A stretch of DNA of 64,000 nt from positions 1 through 64,000 of the forward strand of contig NZ_LVVY01000094.1 in the NCBI RefSeq assembly GCF_001650025.1. The letters run 5' to 3'. The notes under the pieces were generated by a model, which made no database searches, was not told where the DNA came from, and saw only the letters and a program-made list of their open reading frames with translations. The translations under genes were made by a program, and so were the position numbers. The stretch is from Devosia elaeis (GTDB lineage: Bacteria; Pseudomonadota; Alphaproteobacteria; Rhizobiales; Devosiaceae). Below are positions 10,051-18,086 of this stretch, one piece after another (position 1 is the first letter of the stretch; the number at the start of each line of letters is the position of its first letter).

Positions 10051-10356
10051 ATGAAAGCCCGCATCTATCGCCCCGCCCGCAATGCCATGCAGTCCGGCAA
10101 GGGCAAGTCCAGGAGCTGGCTTCTGGTGTTCGAGCCGGAAGTGCCGCGCAGCATCGATCCGCTCATGGGCTATACGAGCAGCACCGACATGGCCCAGCAG
10201 GTCCGGCTCTCCTTCGAGACGCAGGAAGAAGCCGAGGCCTATGCGCAGCGCAACGGCATTCCCTATGACGTGCAGCCCGCCCATGATCCCACGCCCAAGC
10301 GCGTGAGCTATCCGGACAATTTCCGCTCCGACCGCAAGACGCCCTGGACGCATTAG
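10051..10356 (+). CDS. NDUFS4-like complex I accessory protein (ETC_C1_NDUFS4)
   Basis: Small cytoplasmic protein of 101 residues, MKARIYRPARNAMQSGKGKS..., matching the bacterial homologue of the mitochondrial 18-kDa complex I subunit NDUFS4. Conserved blocks are the N-terminal RIYRPA..AMQSG, W.L.FEPE in the middle, DPLMGYTSS, and the C-terminal YPDNFRSDRKTPWTH. In alphaproteobacteria it is encoded apart from the nuo operon, as here. It lies 24 bp after tRNA-Pro and is followed by a strong terminator, so it is a short transcription unit. It probably associates with the peripheral arm of NADH:quinone oxidoreductase. Confidence 0.93.
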   Translation: MKARIYRPARNAMQSGKGKSRSWLLVFEPEVPRSIDPLMGYTSSTDMAQQVRLSFETQEEAEAYAQRNGIPYDVQPAHDPTPKRVSYPDNFRSDRKTPWTH

Positions 10357-10387
10357 GCCACCCGTTCTCACGATTTGATTCCGTTTG

Positions 10388-10419
10388 GCGCCGCAAGAGA
10401 TTGCGGCGCTTTGCTTTTT
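10388..10419 (+). terminator. rho-independent terminator after the NDUFS4-like gene
   Basis: Perfect 9-bp stem GCGCCGCAA/TTGCGGCGC (10388-10396, 10401-10409) with loop GAGA, followed by TTTGCTTTTT. It separates the NDUFS4-like gene from the TraB/GumN gene. Confidence 0.92.
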
Positions 10420-10459
10420 GGCATTACCTTTCCCGCCGAGTGTAGAAGAAAGGCACGAC

Positions 10460-11326
10460 ATGCATTCCCGCCGACTGATTGCCTCTCTGGCCGCGCTGCT
10501 GCTGAGCGCCGGCTCCGCCCACGCCGCCCCGGCAATGTGGAAGATCAGCGACGGAGACAGCGCCGTCTGGCTGTTCGGATCCGTGCATCTGTTGCCGCCC
10601 TGGGCAGAATGGCGCACGGGCAATCTGGACAAGGTCATGTCCAAGGTCGACCGCGTCTATTTCGAGACCGATATCAGCGTCGAAGCCCAGATGGGCATCG
10701 CCGATCTCAGCTATGAACTCGGGTTCAGCCGCGATGGACGCCTGCTGAGCGAAAAGATCGGGCCTGAACTGACCGATGCCTTGCGGGAGAAAGCTGCGCA
10801 ATACGACATGCCCATGCCGATGCTGCTGACCATGGAGCCCTGGTTGGCCGCAACCACCATTTCGATGGGCGTCGCCGCGGCCATCGGCTACGAACCTGCT
10901 CTCGGGGTCGAAATGGTTCTGAGCGAAGAACTATCGGCCGAGCGCAAAGGCTTCCTGGAAACGCCGGAGGAGCAGCTCGGCTTCCTCGCCGGCGGTGACC
11001 TGGACGCGCAAATCGCCATGTTGCGGGCGACATTGGAGACCATGGACGTGATGTCCAGCGACATTGGCGCCATGGTCAATGCCTGGATCGCGGGGGAGCC
11101 GGAGCTGCTGGGCGACATTTTCAATGCACAGATGGGCGATTACGACGCTGGCATGGTCGAGCAGCTGATCGACATGCGCAATCACAATTGGGTCGAGCAG
11201 ATCGAAGCCATGCTCGAGCGCAATGAATCGGCGCTGCTGGTGGTGGGCGCGGCCCATCTGGCGGGCGATGTCAGCGTGGTAAAATTGCTGGAAGAGCGTC
11301 GATTTACCAGCGAGCGGGTGCAGTAG
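10460..11326 (+). CDS. TraB/GumN family exported protein
   Basis: Protein of 288 residues with an N-terminal signal peptide (MHSRRLIASLAALLLSAGSAHA). The family motifs follow: AVWLFGSVHLLPP near residue 35 and LLVVGAAHLAGDVSVVKLLEE near the C-terminus, each with a conserved His. The TraB/GumN (Tiki-like) fold includes putative metal-dependent proteases; the role of bacterial members is mostly unproven. ATG 10460 follows a GAAGAAAGG-like site and the signal peptide begins there. The gene stands alone after a terminator. Confidence 0.88.
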   Translation: MHSRRLIASLAALLLSAGSAHAAPAMWKISDGDSAVWLFGSVHLLPPWAEWRTGNLDKVMSKVDRVYFETDISVEAQMGIADLSYELGFSRDGRLLSEKIGPELTDALREKAAQYDMPMPMLLTMEPWLAATTISMGVAAAIGYEPALGVEMVLSEELSAERKGFLETPEEQLGFLAGGDLDAQIAMLRATLETMDVMSSDIGAMVNAWIAGEPELLGDIFNAQMGDYDAGMVEQLIDMRNHNWVEQIEAMLERNESALLVVGAAHLAGDVSVVKLLEERRFTSERVQ

Positions 11327-11385
11327 AAGCGGTTCGCTCAAGAGACAGCGCTTGTTTAGGCATCAATGCCTGAATTCCCCGCGAG

Positions 11386-11461
11386 GTCATCCCCGCGAAA
11401 GCGGGGACCTCTGTTACAGATGTAAGGATGGCAACAGGGTTCCCGCTTTCGCGGGAATGAC
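11386..11461. repeat. dispersed inverted repeat, family C (CCCCGCGAAAGCGGGG type)
   Basis: Two hairpin units, CCCCGCGAAAGCGGGG and TTCCCGCTTTCGCGGGAA, stand in opposite orientation and frame about 35 bp of unrelated sequence. A second copy is at 63186-63263. It occupies the 206-bp gap between convergent genes, where nothing else is seen. Confidence 0.75.
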
Positions 11462-11532
11462 CTGGTGGATGGGAAAGCGCCAAATAGGCGCTTCCCTCAG
11501 AAGGAAGGGCGAGAAGCAACCGCCCTGACCGC

Positions 11533-12684
11533 TCAGACGTCGCTGAGCCTGGTCCACTTGCTGTCGTTCTGGCTCGACTGCACCGAAGCCACGATGAACT
11601 GCATGCCTTCCACGCCATCGGCCAGGCTCGGGAGCAGGGCTTCGAAATCGCCACCCTCGCCGCGGATGACGGCGGCGAACTGGCTGTAGATGGTGGCGAA
11701 GGCTTCCAGATACCCTTCCGGATGGCCCGACGGAATGCGGACATTCATGGAGGCGGCCGGCGGCACCGAGATGGAACCGCCACGGGTCAGCAATTGCTTG
11801 GGCTTACCGAATTCGGTGAACCACATGTAGTTCGGATTGTCCTGGCGCCATTCCAGACCGCCCTTGTCGCCATAAACGCGCAATTGCAGCCCGTTCTCGC
11901 AACCGACGGCCACCTGGCTGGCCCAGAGCATGCCCTTGGCCCCGCCCTCGAAGCGCAGCATGATATGGACATTGTCGTCCAGTTGGCGGCCCGGCACGAA
12001 GGCGGTGAGGTCGGCCGAAACCGCCTCGGTCTTGAGGCCGGTGACGAAGCGGGCGAGATTATAGGCATGGGTGCCGATATCGCCGATGGCGCCGCCGGCG
12101 CCGGAACGGGCCGGGTCGGTGCGCCAGGACGCCTGCTTGTTCTCTTCGCCGGTGGCCTCGGTGAGCCAATCCTGCGGATATTCGGCCTGGACGACCCGGA
12201 TTTTGCCGAGCGCGCCGGACGCCACCAGTTCACGCGCCTGCCGGATCAGTGGATAGCCGGTATAATTGTGAGTCAGCAGGAATTTCGCGCCATTCTTCGG
12301 CTGGATCTGCGCCAGCTTGCGGGCATCATCCAGCGTCGAGGTCAGCGGCTTGTCGCAGATGACGTGGATGCCCGCTTCGAGGAAAGCCTTTGCGGGCCCG
12401 AAATGCATATGGTTCGGCGTCACGATGGAAACGGCCTGGATGCCGTCCGGACGGGCCGCCTCGGCCTTGGCCATCTCTTCGTAGGACGTATAGATGCGGT
12501 CCTCGGCCAGGCCCAGGTTCTTGCCGGATTCTTTGGCCACGTCGGGGCGCGACGACAGGGCGCCGGCCACCAGTTCGTAATCCCCGTCCAGCCGGGCGGC
12601 GATGCGGTGCACATAGCCGATAAAGGCCCCCGTGCCGCCACCGACCATGCCCAGGCGAATGCGCTTCGCGCCATTTTCAGCCAT
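11533..12684 (-). CDS. Gfo/Idh/MocA family NAD(P)-dependent sugar dehydrogenase (copy 1)
   Basis: Oxidoreductase of 383 residues. The N-terminal Rossmann motif is LGMVGGGTGAFIG. An EKP-like motif reads CDKPLTS near residue 110. In the C-terminal substrate domain IGDIGTHAYNLARF carries the catalytic His position. GMLWASQVAVGCENGLQLRVYG is typical of the glycoside/inositol dehydrogenase branch. It is the last gene of the sugar operon, after a TIM-barrel isomerase with a palindromic repeat between them. It likely oxidises a sugar or glycoside hydroxyl, perhaps to a keto-sugar; the substrate is not determined. Confidence 0.9.
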   Translation of the reverse strand: MAENGAKRIRLGMVGGGTGAFIGYVHRIAARLDGDYELVAGALSSRPDVAKESGKNLGLAEDRIYTSYEEMAKAEAARPDGIQAVSIVTPNHMHFGPAKAFLEAGIHVICDKPLTSTLDDARKLAQIQPKNGAKFLLTHNYTGYPLIRQARELVASGALGKIRVVQAEYPQDWLTEATGEENKQASWRTDPARSGAGGAIGDIGTHAYNLARFVTGLKTEAVSADLTAFVPGRQLDDNVHIMLRFEGGAKGMLWASQVAVGCENGLQLRVYGDKGGLEWRQDNPNYMWFTEFGKPKQLLTRGGSISVPPAASMNVRIPSGHPEGYLEAFATIYSQFAAVIRGEGGDFEALLPSLADGVEGMQFIVASVQSSQNDSKWTRLSDV

Positions 12685-12717
12685 TTTTATTTCCTCTTCC
12701 CGTGCTCTCGTCCACCG

Positions 12718-12780
12718 TCATTGCCCGGCTTGTCCGGGCAATCCATGGACCACCGGGACAAGCCCGGTGGTGACGATGAA
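12718..12780. repeat. dispersed palindromic repeat, family A
   Basis: Two nested palindromes, ATTGCCCGGCTTGTCCGGGCAAT and ACCACCGGGACAAGCCCGGT, joined by CCATGG. It lies inside the sugar operon between the 352-residue isomerase and dehydrogenase copy 1. It could form a strong intercistronic stem-loop and reduce readthrough into the last gene. Confidence 0.75.
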
Positions 12781-12794
12781 CTGGACATTTACGA

Positions 12795-13853
12795 TTACGA
12801 AAGGCCCAGCATCTTGCGATTGGCCGCCTGATCGGTGCCGCCCGAGGCGAAATCGTCGAAGGCCTTTTCGGTGACGCGGATGATATAGCTCTGGATGAGC
12901 TCGGCGCCCTCGCGGGCCCCGTCCTCGGGATGCTTGAGCGCGCATTCCCATTCCAGCACGGCCCAGCCCTTGAAATCATTGGCCGCCATCTTGGCGAAAA
13001 TGGCCGGGAAATCGACCTGGCCGTCGCCGATGGAACGGAAGCGCCCTGCCCGGTTCACCCAGGACTGGAAGCCGCCATAGACGCCCTGCCGGCCCGTGGG
13101 ATTGAACTCGGCATCCTTCACGTGGAAGGCCTTGATGCGATCCTTGTAGATGTCGATGTAGTCGAGATAATCGAGCTGCTGCAGCACGAAATGGCTCGGA
13201 TCGTAGAGCAGGTTGGCGCGCGGATGGTTCTTCACGCGGTCAAGGAACATTTCGTAGGAAATGCCGTCGTGCAGGTCCTCGCCCGGATGGATTTCGTAGC
13301 AGACATCGACCCCGGCCTCGTCGAAGGCATTGAGGATCGGGGTCCAGCGGCGGGCAAGCTCGTCGAAGGCTTCCTCGACCAGGCCCGCGGGGCGCTGCGG
13401 CCAGGGATAGATATAGGGCCAGGCCAGCGAGCCGGAGAAGGTGGCATGGGCGTTGAGGCCGAGATTCTTCGATGCCTTGGCGGCATTCATCAGGGTCTGC
13501 ACGGCCCATTCCTGCCGCGCCTTGGGATTGTTGTGCACCGAGGCCGGGGCAAAACCGTCGAAGGCGGTGTCATAGGCGGGATGCACGGCGACGAGCTGGC
13601 CCTGGAGATGGGTCGAAAGCTCGGTGATCTCCAGCCCATGGCTGTTGACGATCCCCTTGATCTCGTCGGCATAGGTCTTTGAATTCGCGGCCTTTTCGAG
13701 ATCGATGAAGCTCGATACCCAGGTCGGGATCTGGACGCCCTTATAGCCGAGCCCAGCGGCCCAGCGACAGATATTGTCGAGATTGTCGAATGGCGCCGTG
13801 TCGCCCGCGAACTGGGCGAGAAAAATGGCGGGGCCCTTGAGCGTGGTGGCCAT
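12795..13853 (-). CDS. sugar phosphate isomerase/epimerase-like TIM-barrel protein, long form
   Basis: Xylose isomerase-like TIM barrel of 352 residues. Candidate metal ligands fall in the usual order: Glu in CYEIHPGED, Asp/His in LLYDPSHF, His/Asp in AFHVKDAEF, and Glu in VLEWECALKHPEDG. The start ATG 13853 (MATTLKGPAI) follows a clear GAGGAG site 7 bases away; the frame is open to 14003 but without a better start. It is larger than the 249-residue paralogue in the same operon. Related proteins isomerise sugars or cleave 3-keto-glycosides. The exact reaction is unknown; pairing with the next dehydrogenase suggests consecutive steps. Confidence 0.88.
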   Translation of the reverse strand: MATTLKGPAIFLAQFAGDTAPFDNLDNICRWAAGLGYKGVQIPTWVSSFIDLEKAANSKTYADEIKGIVNSHGLEITELSTHLQGQLVAVHPAYDTAFDGFAPASVHNNPKARQEWAVQTLMNAAKASKNLGLNAHATFSGSLAWPYIYPWPQRPAGLVEEAFDELARRWTPILNAFDEAGVDVCYEIHPGEDLHDGISYEMFLDRVKNHPRANLLYDPSHFVLQQLDYLDYIDIYKDRIKAFHVKDAEFNPTGRQGVYGGFQSWVNRAGRFRSIGDGQVDFPAIFAKMAANDFKGWAVLEWECALKHPEDGAREGAELIQSYIIRVTEKAFDDFASGGTDQAANRKMLGLS

Positions 13854-14016
13854 AGATTTCTCCTCATGTGGCCCCGCGCACCGCATCTGCCGGGGCTTGT
13901 TCTTGTGGCTGCGGAACGGGTGTCCGCATGAATGACGGGCGGCGATCGCTCGCCGCCCTGACATGTTACGCACTAGTGTTGACCGGCGCAAAGAGCCTGT
14001 CAATGAGGTACGTCCA

Positions 14017-15159
14017 TCAGGCCTTGAGCAAGGCCTGGGCGTCCTCGATGCCGAGGGCGCGGGGCCGCTCGCAACTGGTCTGCAGGGTCAGCACCTGTCC
14101 GGTCTCGCCCGCCTTGAGCAGGCCGGTCATCACCTCGACCACGTGCAGCGCCACGTCGAGGTCGCAACGGGCGACCTGTCCGGTTTCCAGCGACTGCATC
14201 ATGTCGGCCAGGCCGGCGCAGCGGTAATTGGCGCGCGGATTGTCCTTGTCGAGATCCTGGTTCGGCTTACCGAAGGGATGGTTCCAGGGAGTGACCGGGC
14301 TGCGGGCGCCGTCGATGGCCGCCGTCACCAGGTCGCCGCCGAAGAAATTCGGATCGGGAACGAAGATGGAGCCGTCAGTGCCGTAAAGCTCGATATTGTG
14401 GTGGCCATGGGCCGCCACGTCCCAACTCGCGCCGATGGTGATGATGGCGCCGGAATGGAATTCGAGCACACCATGGATCGTGGTCGGGGTGCCGACCTTG
14501 ATGACGCTGCCCTTATAGGGGCCCTCGGCGGTGACGACGCGCTCGCTGCGCGCCATGTTGGTGAAAGCCGAGAGGCGCTTGACCGGGCCGAGCAGATGCA
14601 CGAGGTCGGTGATGTAATAGGGACCGAGATCGAGGATCGGCCCGCCGCCCGGCTGGAAGAAGAAATCCGGGTTCGGATGCCAATGCTCCATGCCTCGGCT
14701 CATCACGTGCGTGGTGCCGCTCATGATCTTGCCCAGCTTGCCGCTATCGATGATCTCGCGGGCCTGCTGATGGGCGCCGCCCAGGAAGGTATCCGGCGCC
14801 GAGCCCACCTTGAGGCCGCGCTCGACCGCCGCCTTGCGCAGGGCCAGCCCCTCCTCCACGCTCAGCACGAAGGGCTTTTCCGAATAGGAATGCTTGCCCG
14901 CCGAGATGATGTCCATCGACACCTTGTAATGGGTCGAGGGGATGGTGAGGTTGACGATGACGTCCAGCTCGCTGTTCTTGAGCAATTCGTCCGGGGTCTG
15001 GGCCGCCACGCCGAATTCCTCGGCGCGCTTCTGGGCCGCCTCGGGAATGATATCGGCGACGGCGCGCACCTCGATCCCCTTGAACAGGGGCGCGAGGCGC
15101 AGATAGGCAGCCGAAATATTGCCGGCACCCATGATGCCGACGCCATAGGTCTTTGCCAT
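14017..15159 (-). CDS. Gfo/Idh/MocA family NAD(P)-dependent sugar dehydrogenase (copy 2)
   Basis: Oxidoreductase of 380 residues, MAKTYGVGIMGAGNISAAYL. It has the GxGxxxA dinucleotide motif, an EKP motif in SYSEKPFVLS near residue 95, and GGGPILDLGPYYITDLVHLLGP, the canonical block of this family. It is clearly diverged from copy 1. It lies 3 bp downstream of the 249-residue isomerase. The two-gene pair isomerase + dehydrogenase occurs twice in the operon. Probable role: oxidation of the imported sugar or of a derived glycoside. Confidence 0.91.
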   Translation of the reverse strand: MAKTYGVGIMGAGNISAAYLRLAPLFKGIEVRAVADIIPEAAQKRAEEFGVAAQTPDELLKNSELDVIVNLTIPSTHYKVSMDIISAGKHSYSEKPFVLSVEEGLALRKAAVERGLKVGSAPDTFLGGAHQQAREIIDSGKLGKIMSGTTHVMSRGMEHWHPNPDFFFQPGGGPILDLGPYYITDLVHLLGPVKRLSAFTNMARSERVVTAEGPYKGSVIKVGTPTTIHGVLEFHSGAIITIGASWDVAAHGHHNIELYGTDGSIFVPDPNFFGGDLVTAAIDGARSPVTPWNHPFGKPNQDLDKDNPRANYRCAGLADMMQSLETGQVARCDLDVALHVVEVMTGLLKAGETGQVLTLQTSCERPRALGIEDAQALLKA

Positions 15160-15162
15160 CTT

Positions 15163-15912
15163 TTAGGCTCCGAAGCTCTTGAGGGTGTCCATGGAGCGGC
15201 GAGCAAAGCGGATGGCATCGCTCGGCTTGTCGTGCTCCAGCACGAAGAAGCGGGCCTTGGTCTTGGCCTTGACGTCGGCGATCAGCGTCTTCCAATCCAG
15301 CGTGCCATGGCCGACATCGGCCCAGCCGTCTTCGTCGGCGTTCTGGCCGGCCGGCGCGATGTCCTTCACATGGACGGCGGTGATCCGGCTGCCGAGCTTG
15401 TCGAGCCAGGCGATCGGATCTTCATTGGCCTTCACCACCCAGGCGAGGTCCATTTCCCATTGCAGGTCCGGCGACGCGTCGAGAATGATCTCCATCGGCG
15501 TCTTGCCATTGGCGTCCTTGACGAATTCCCAGTGATGGTTGTGGTAGCCGAAGCCCTTGCCCGCCGCCTTGAACGCGGCCGCGATGCGGGCCAGGCCCTG
15601 CGCGAATCCGGCCCAGTCGCCCTTGCCGTTGCGATAATCTTCGGAGGGCGGCGCCGGGCAGTAGACCGTCTCGATGCCCACCTGCTCGACAATGCGCAGC
15701 GCGGCATCGGTGTCTTCAAGCTGGCCGTAGCCCATATGGGCGGTCGGCATGGTCAGGCCGGCATTGCGGAGGCTCTGCGACAGCGCGGCCGGATCGGCGA
15801 ACTGGCCGCCCCAGCCTTCGACCTGCTTGTAGCCCAGGCCAGCAAGCGTCTTGAGGGTGTCATCCAGCGACGCCTCGTTGCGCGCGCTGTACATCTGATA
15901 GGAATAGTCCAT
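15163..15912 (-). CDS. sugar phosphate isomerase/epimerase-like TIM-barrel protein, short form
   Basis: TIM-barrel protein of 249 residues, MDYSYQMYSARNEASLDDTL. Motifs GYHNHHWEF, WEMDLAWVVKANEDP, ITAVHVKDIAP and FFVLEHDKPSD supply the His/Glu/Asp metal site of the AP-endonuclease-2/xylose isomerase superfamily. The length is normal for IolE/hydroxypyruvate isomerase-like members. It starts a tight pair with dehydrogenase copy 2. The substrate is not readable from sequence. Confidence 0.9.
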   Translation of the reverse strand: MDYSYQMYSARNEASLDDTLKTLAGLGYKQVEGWGGQFADPAALSQSLRNAGLTMPTAHMGYGQLEDTDAALRIVEQVGIETVYCPAPPSEDYRNGKGDWAGFAQGLARIAAAFKAAGKGFGYHNHHWEFVKDANGKTPMEIILDASPDLQWEMDLAWVVKANEDPIAWLDKLGSRITAVHVKDIAPAGQNADEDGWADVGHGTLDWKTLIADVKAKTKARFFVLEHDKPSDAIRFARRSMDTLKSFGA

Positions 15913-16031
15913 TTCGGCCTCGTTGTGTTGGGATGCGGCCCCGCATCGGCCACCCGAGTAAACCGTTCGATCGGCTTAGTCGCGCAGCTTCGTCAGGCCC
16001 ATCACCGCAAAGGTAAGTTTGTCGGAGGGCA

Positions 16032-16054
16032 GGACGGCGCGGAGGGCGCCGTCC
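16032..16054 (-). other. stem-loop downstream of the UgpC-type ATPase gene
   Basis: Stem GGACGGCG/CGCCGTCC (16032-16039, 16047-16054) with an additional C-G closing pair. No U-tract follows on the minus strand, so it is more likely an mRNA processing or stability element than a full terminator. The 152-bp gap 15913-16064 holds nothing else I can name. Confidence 0.5.
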
Positions 16055-16064
16055 GCCAGAATGA

Positions 16065-17147
16065 TCAGAGCCGGCTTTCGCTCTCTGCGTCGAACAGCGA
16101 GCCCCGCGCGATGTCGAAGCCGACAACGACCTTGTCCCCGGCGGCCAGCGGAATATCGCTGCTGCAGCGGAAGGTGACGGGAATGCCGGCAACCTTGGTC
16201 CAGGCCAGGGTTTCCGAGCCCATCGGCTCGACGATTTCGATCTCGGCATCGGCCTTGAACGGCATGCCCTCGGCAGCCTCGCCGATGAAGATATGCTCGG
16301 GACGAACCCCCAGAACCGCCTTGGCCGCGCCGGTGCGCGCGCCACCGAATTCATAGGCGCCCACCGGAATCCTGGTGCCGTCCTCGGCGGTGAAGATTTC
16401 ACCATCCAGCGTGCCATTGATGAAATTCATCGACGGCGAACCGATGAAGCCGGCGACATAGAGATTGACCGGCTTGTTGTAGATGGTGTGCGGATCGGCC
16501 AATTGCTGGATCACGCCATTCTTCATGATGGCGATGCGGTCGGCCAGGGTCAGCGCCTCGATCTGGTCGTGGGTCACGTAGATCATGGTGTTCTTGAGCC
16601 GCGCATGCAGCCGCTTGATCTCGACGCGCAGGTCCGAGCGGAGCTTGGCGTCGAGATTGGACAGCGGCTCGTCGAACAGGAACACGTCCACATCCCGCAC
16701 CAGGGCGCGCCCGATGGCGACGCGCTGGCGCTGGCCGCCGGACAGATTGGCCGGCTTGCGCTGCAATAGCGGCTCGATCTGGAGGATTTCCGCCGCACGC
16801 TTGACCCGCTGGTCGATCTCGGCCCGCTTCATGCCGGCGACCCGCAGCCCGAAGCTGAGGTTCTTTTCCACCGACATCTGCGGATAGAGCGCATAGGACT
16901 GGAACACCATGCCGATGCCGCGATCCTTGGGCTCTTCCCAGGTGACGTTCTTGCCGTTGATGAAAATCTGCCCGTCCGACACGTCCAGCAGGCCGGCAAT
17001 GCAATTGAGCAGGGTGGATTTGCCGCAGCCCGAGGGCCCGAGCAGCACGATGAACTCGCCCTGGGCAATGTCGAGATTGAGGTGCTCAAGCACCTTCACC
17101 GACCCGAAATTGAGCGACAGATCCTTAATGGAAACGCTGGGTTGCAT
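16065..17147 (-). CDS. ugpC: sugar ABC transporter ATP-binding protein, UgpC/MsmX type
   Basis: ATPase of 360 residues for a CUT1-class importer. Walker A is GPSGCGKST, the signature LSGGQRQRV, Walker B with FLFDEPLSNLDAKLR, and the switch His in YVTHDQIEALTL. A C-terminal OB-like regulatory domain follows (from about residue 240, PSMNFINGTL to IARGSLFD). Such ATPases often serve several sugar permeases. It is 6 bp from the second permease gene. A perfect 12-bp palindrome, ATAATCGATTAT (17146-17157), covers its start codon. The symbol marks family type, not glycerol-3-phosphate specificity. Confidence 0.92.
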   Translation of the reverse strand: MQPSVSIKDLSLNFGSVKVLEHLNLDIAQGEFIVLLGPSGCGKSTLLNCIAGLLDVSDGQIFINGKNVTWEEPKDRGIGMVFQSYALYPQMSVEKNLSFGLRVAGMKRAEIDQRVKRAAEILQIEPLLQRKPANLSGGQRQRVAIGRALVRDVDVFLFDEPLSNLDAKLRSDLRVEIKRLHARLKNTMIYVTHDQIEALTLADRIAIMKNGVIQQLADPHTIYNKPVNLYVAGFIGSPSMNFINGTLDGEIFTAEDGTRIPVGAYEFGGARTGAAKAVLGVRPEHIFIGEAAEGMPFKADAEIEIVEPMGSETLAWTKVAGIPVTFRCSSDIPLAAGDKVVVGFDIARGSLFDAESESRL

Positions 17148-17153
17148 AATCGA

Positions 17154-18086
17154 TTATCCCTTCACGGCGCCGGCGGCGACGCCGCGTACGAACAGCTTGC
17201 CGGAGACAAAGTAGATGATCAGGGGCACGAGGCCGGTCAGCACGGTCGCGGCCATGTTGACATTGTATTCCGGCGTCCCCTGAGCCGAGTTGACGATATT
17301 GTTGAGCTGCACGGTCATCGGCAGGTTCTGCGTGCCGGCGAAGACGACGCCGAACAGGAAGTCGTTCCAGATGCCGGTGACCTGCAGGATGAGCGCAACG
17401 ACGAAGATCGGCAGCGACATGGGCAGCATGATCTCGAAGAAAATGCGCCAGAACCCTGCGCCATCGACGCGCGCGGCCTTGAACAATTCCTGGGGCAGCG
17501 AGGCGAAGTAATTGCGGAACAGCAGGGTCAGGATCGGCATCCCGAAAATGGTGTGGATCAGGATAACCGCCGGAAGCGTACCGAAAATGCCCATTTCCCG
17601 AGTGATCATCACCAGCGGATAGAGCATCACCTGATAGGGGATGAACGAGCCGAAAATCAGGATCGAGAAGAAGATTTCCGACCCCTTGAAGCGCCAGTTG
17701 ACCAGGGCGTAGCCGTTTACCGCCGCGATGAAGATCGAGACGATCGTGGACGGAATGGTGATCTTCACCGAGTTCCAGAAGCCCGGGGACAGACCGTTAC
17801 AGGTCAGGCCCGTACAGGCGCTGGTCCAGGCACGGCCCCAGGCATCGAAGTTCAGCGCGCTCGGCAGCGCGAAGATATTGCCGAAACGGATTTCGGGCAT
17901 GGTCTTCATCGAGGTGACGACCATGATGTAGAGCGGGAACAGGAAGTAGAGGCTGAAGAAAACCAGCGTCGTGTAGATGATGATCCTCTTCGGCGTGAAG
18001 AACGGCTTAGGCTTGGGCCCGCGCGGTCCTGCCTCCGGGACGGGCGCAGAAGCGGGCGCACCGGACATGGTTGCGGTCTGGCTCAT
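17154..18086 (-). CDS. CUT1 sugar ABC transporter permease, MalG-like
   Basis: Inner-membrane permease of 310 residues with about six hydrophobic segments. The EAA loop is NYFASLPQELFKAARVDGAGFWRIF, in which EELxxAAxxDG-type residues contact the ATPase. It ends GKLFVRGVAAGAVKG, the usual MalG-type terminus. A Pro-rich cytoplasmic N-terminus (PASAPVPEAGPRGPKPKP) precedes the first membrane segment. It overlaps the upstream permease gene by 4 bp, so translation is probably coupled. Confidence 0.92.
   Translation of the reverse strand: MSQTATMSGAPASAPVPEAGPRGPKPKPFFTPKRIIIYTTLVFFSLYFLFPLYIMVVTSMKTMPEIRFGNIFALPSALNFDAWGRAWTSACTGLTCNGLSPGFWNSVKITIPSTIVSIFIAAVNGYALVNWRFKGSEIFFSILIFGSFIPYQVMLYPLVMITREMGIFGTLPAVILIHTIFGMPILTLLFRNYFASLPQELFKAARVDGAGFWRIFFEIMLPMSLPIFVVALILQVTGIWNDFLFGVVFAGTQNLPMTVQLNNIVNSAQGTPEYNVNMAATVLTGLVPLIIYFVSGKLFVRGVAAGAVKG

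Noticed and set aside
9961-10644. Minus-strand frame of 227 codons across tRNA-Pro and the NDUFS4-like gene
   Set aside because: It spans a tRNA and a terminator and is antisense to a recognised protein.
16032-16054. Stem-loop after ugpC as a full terminator
   Set aside because: No U-run follows on the minus strand, and the downstream genes continue the operon; kept as a generic stem-loop.
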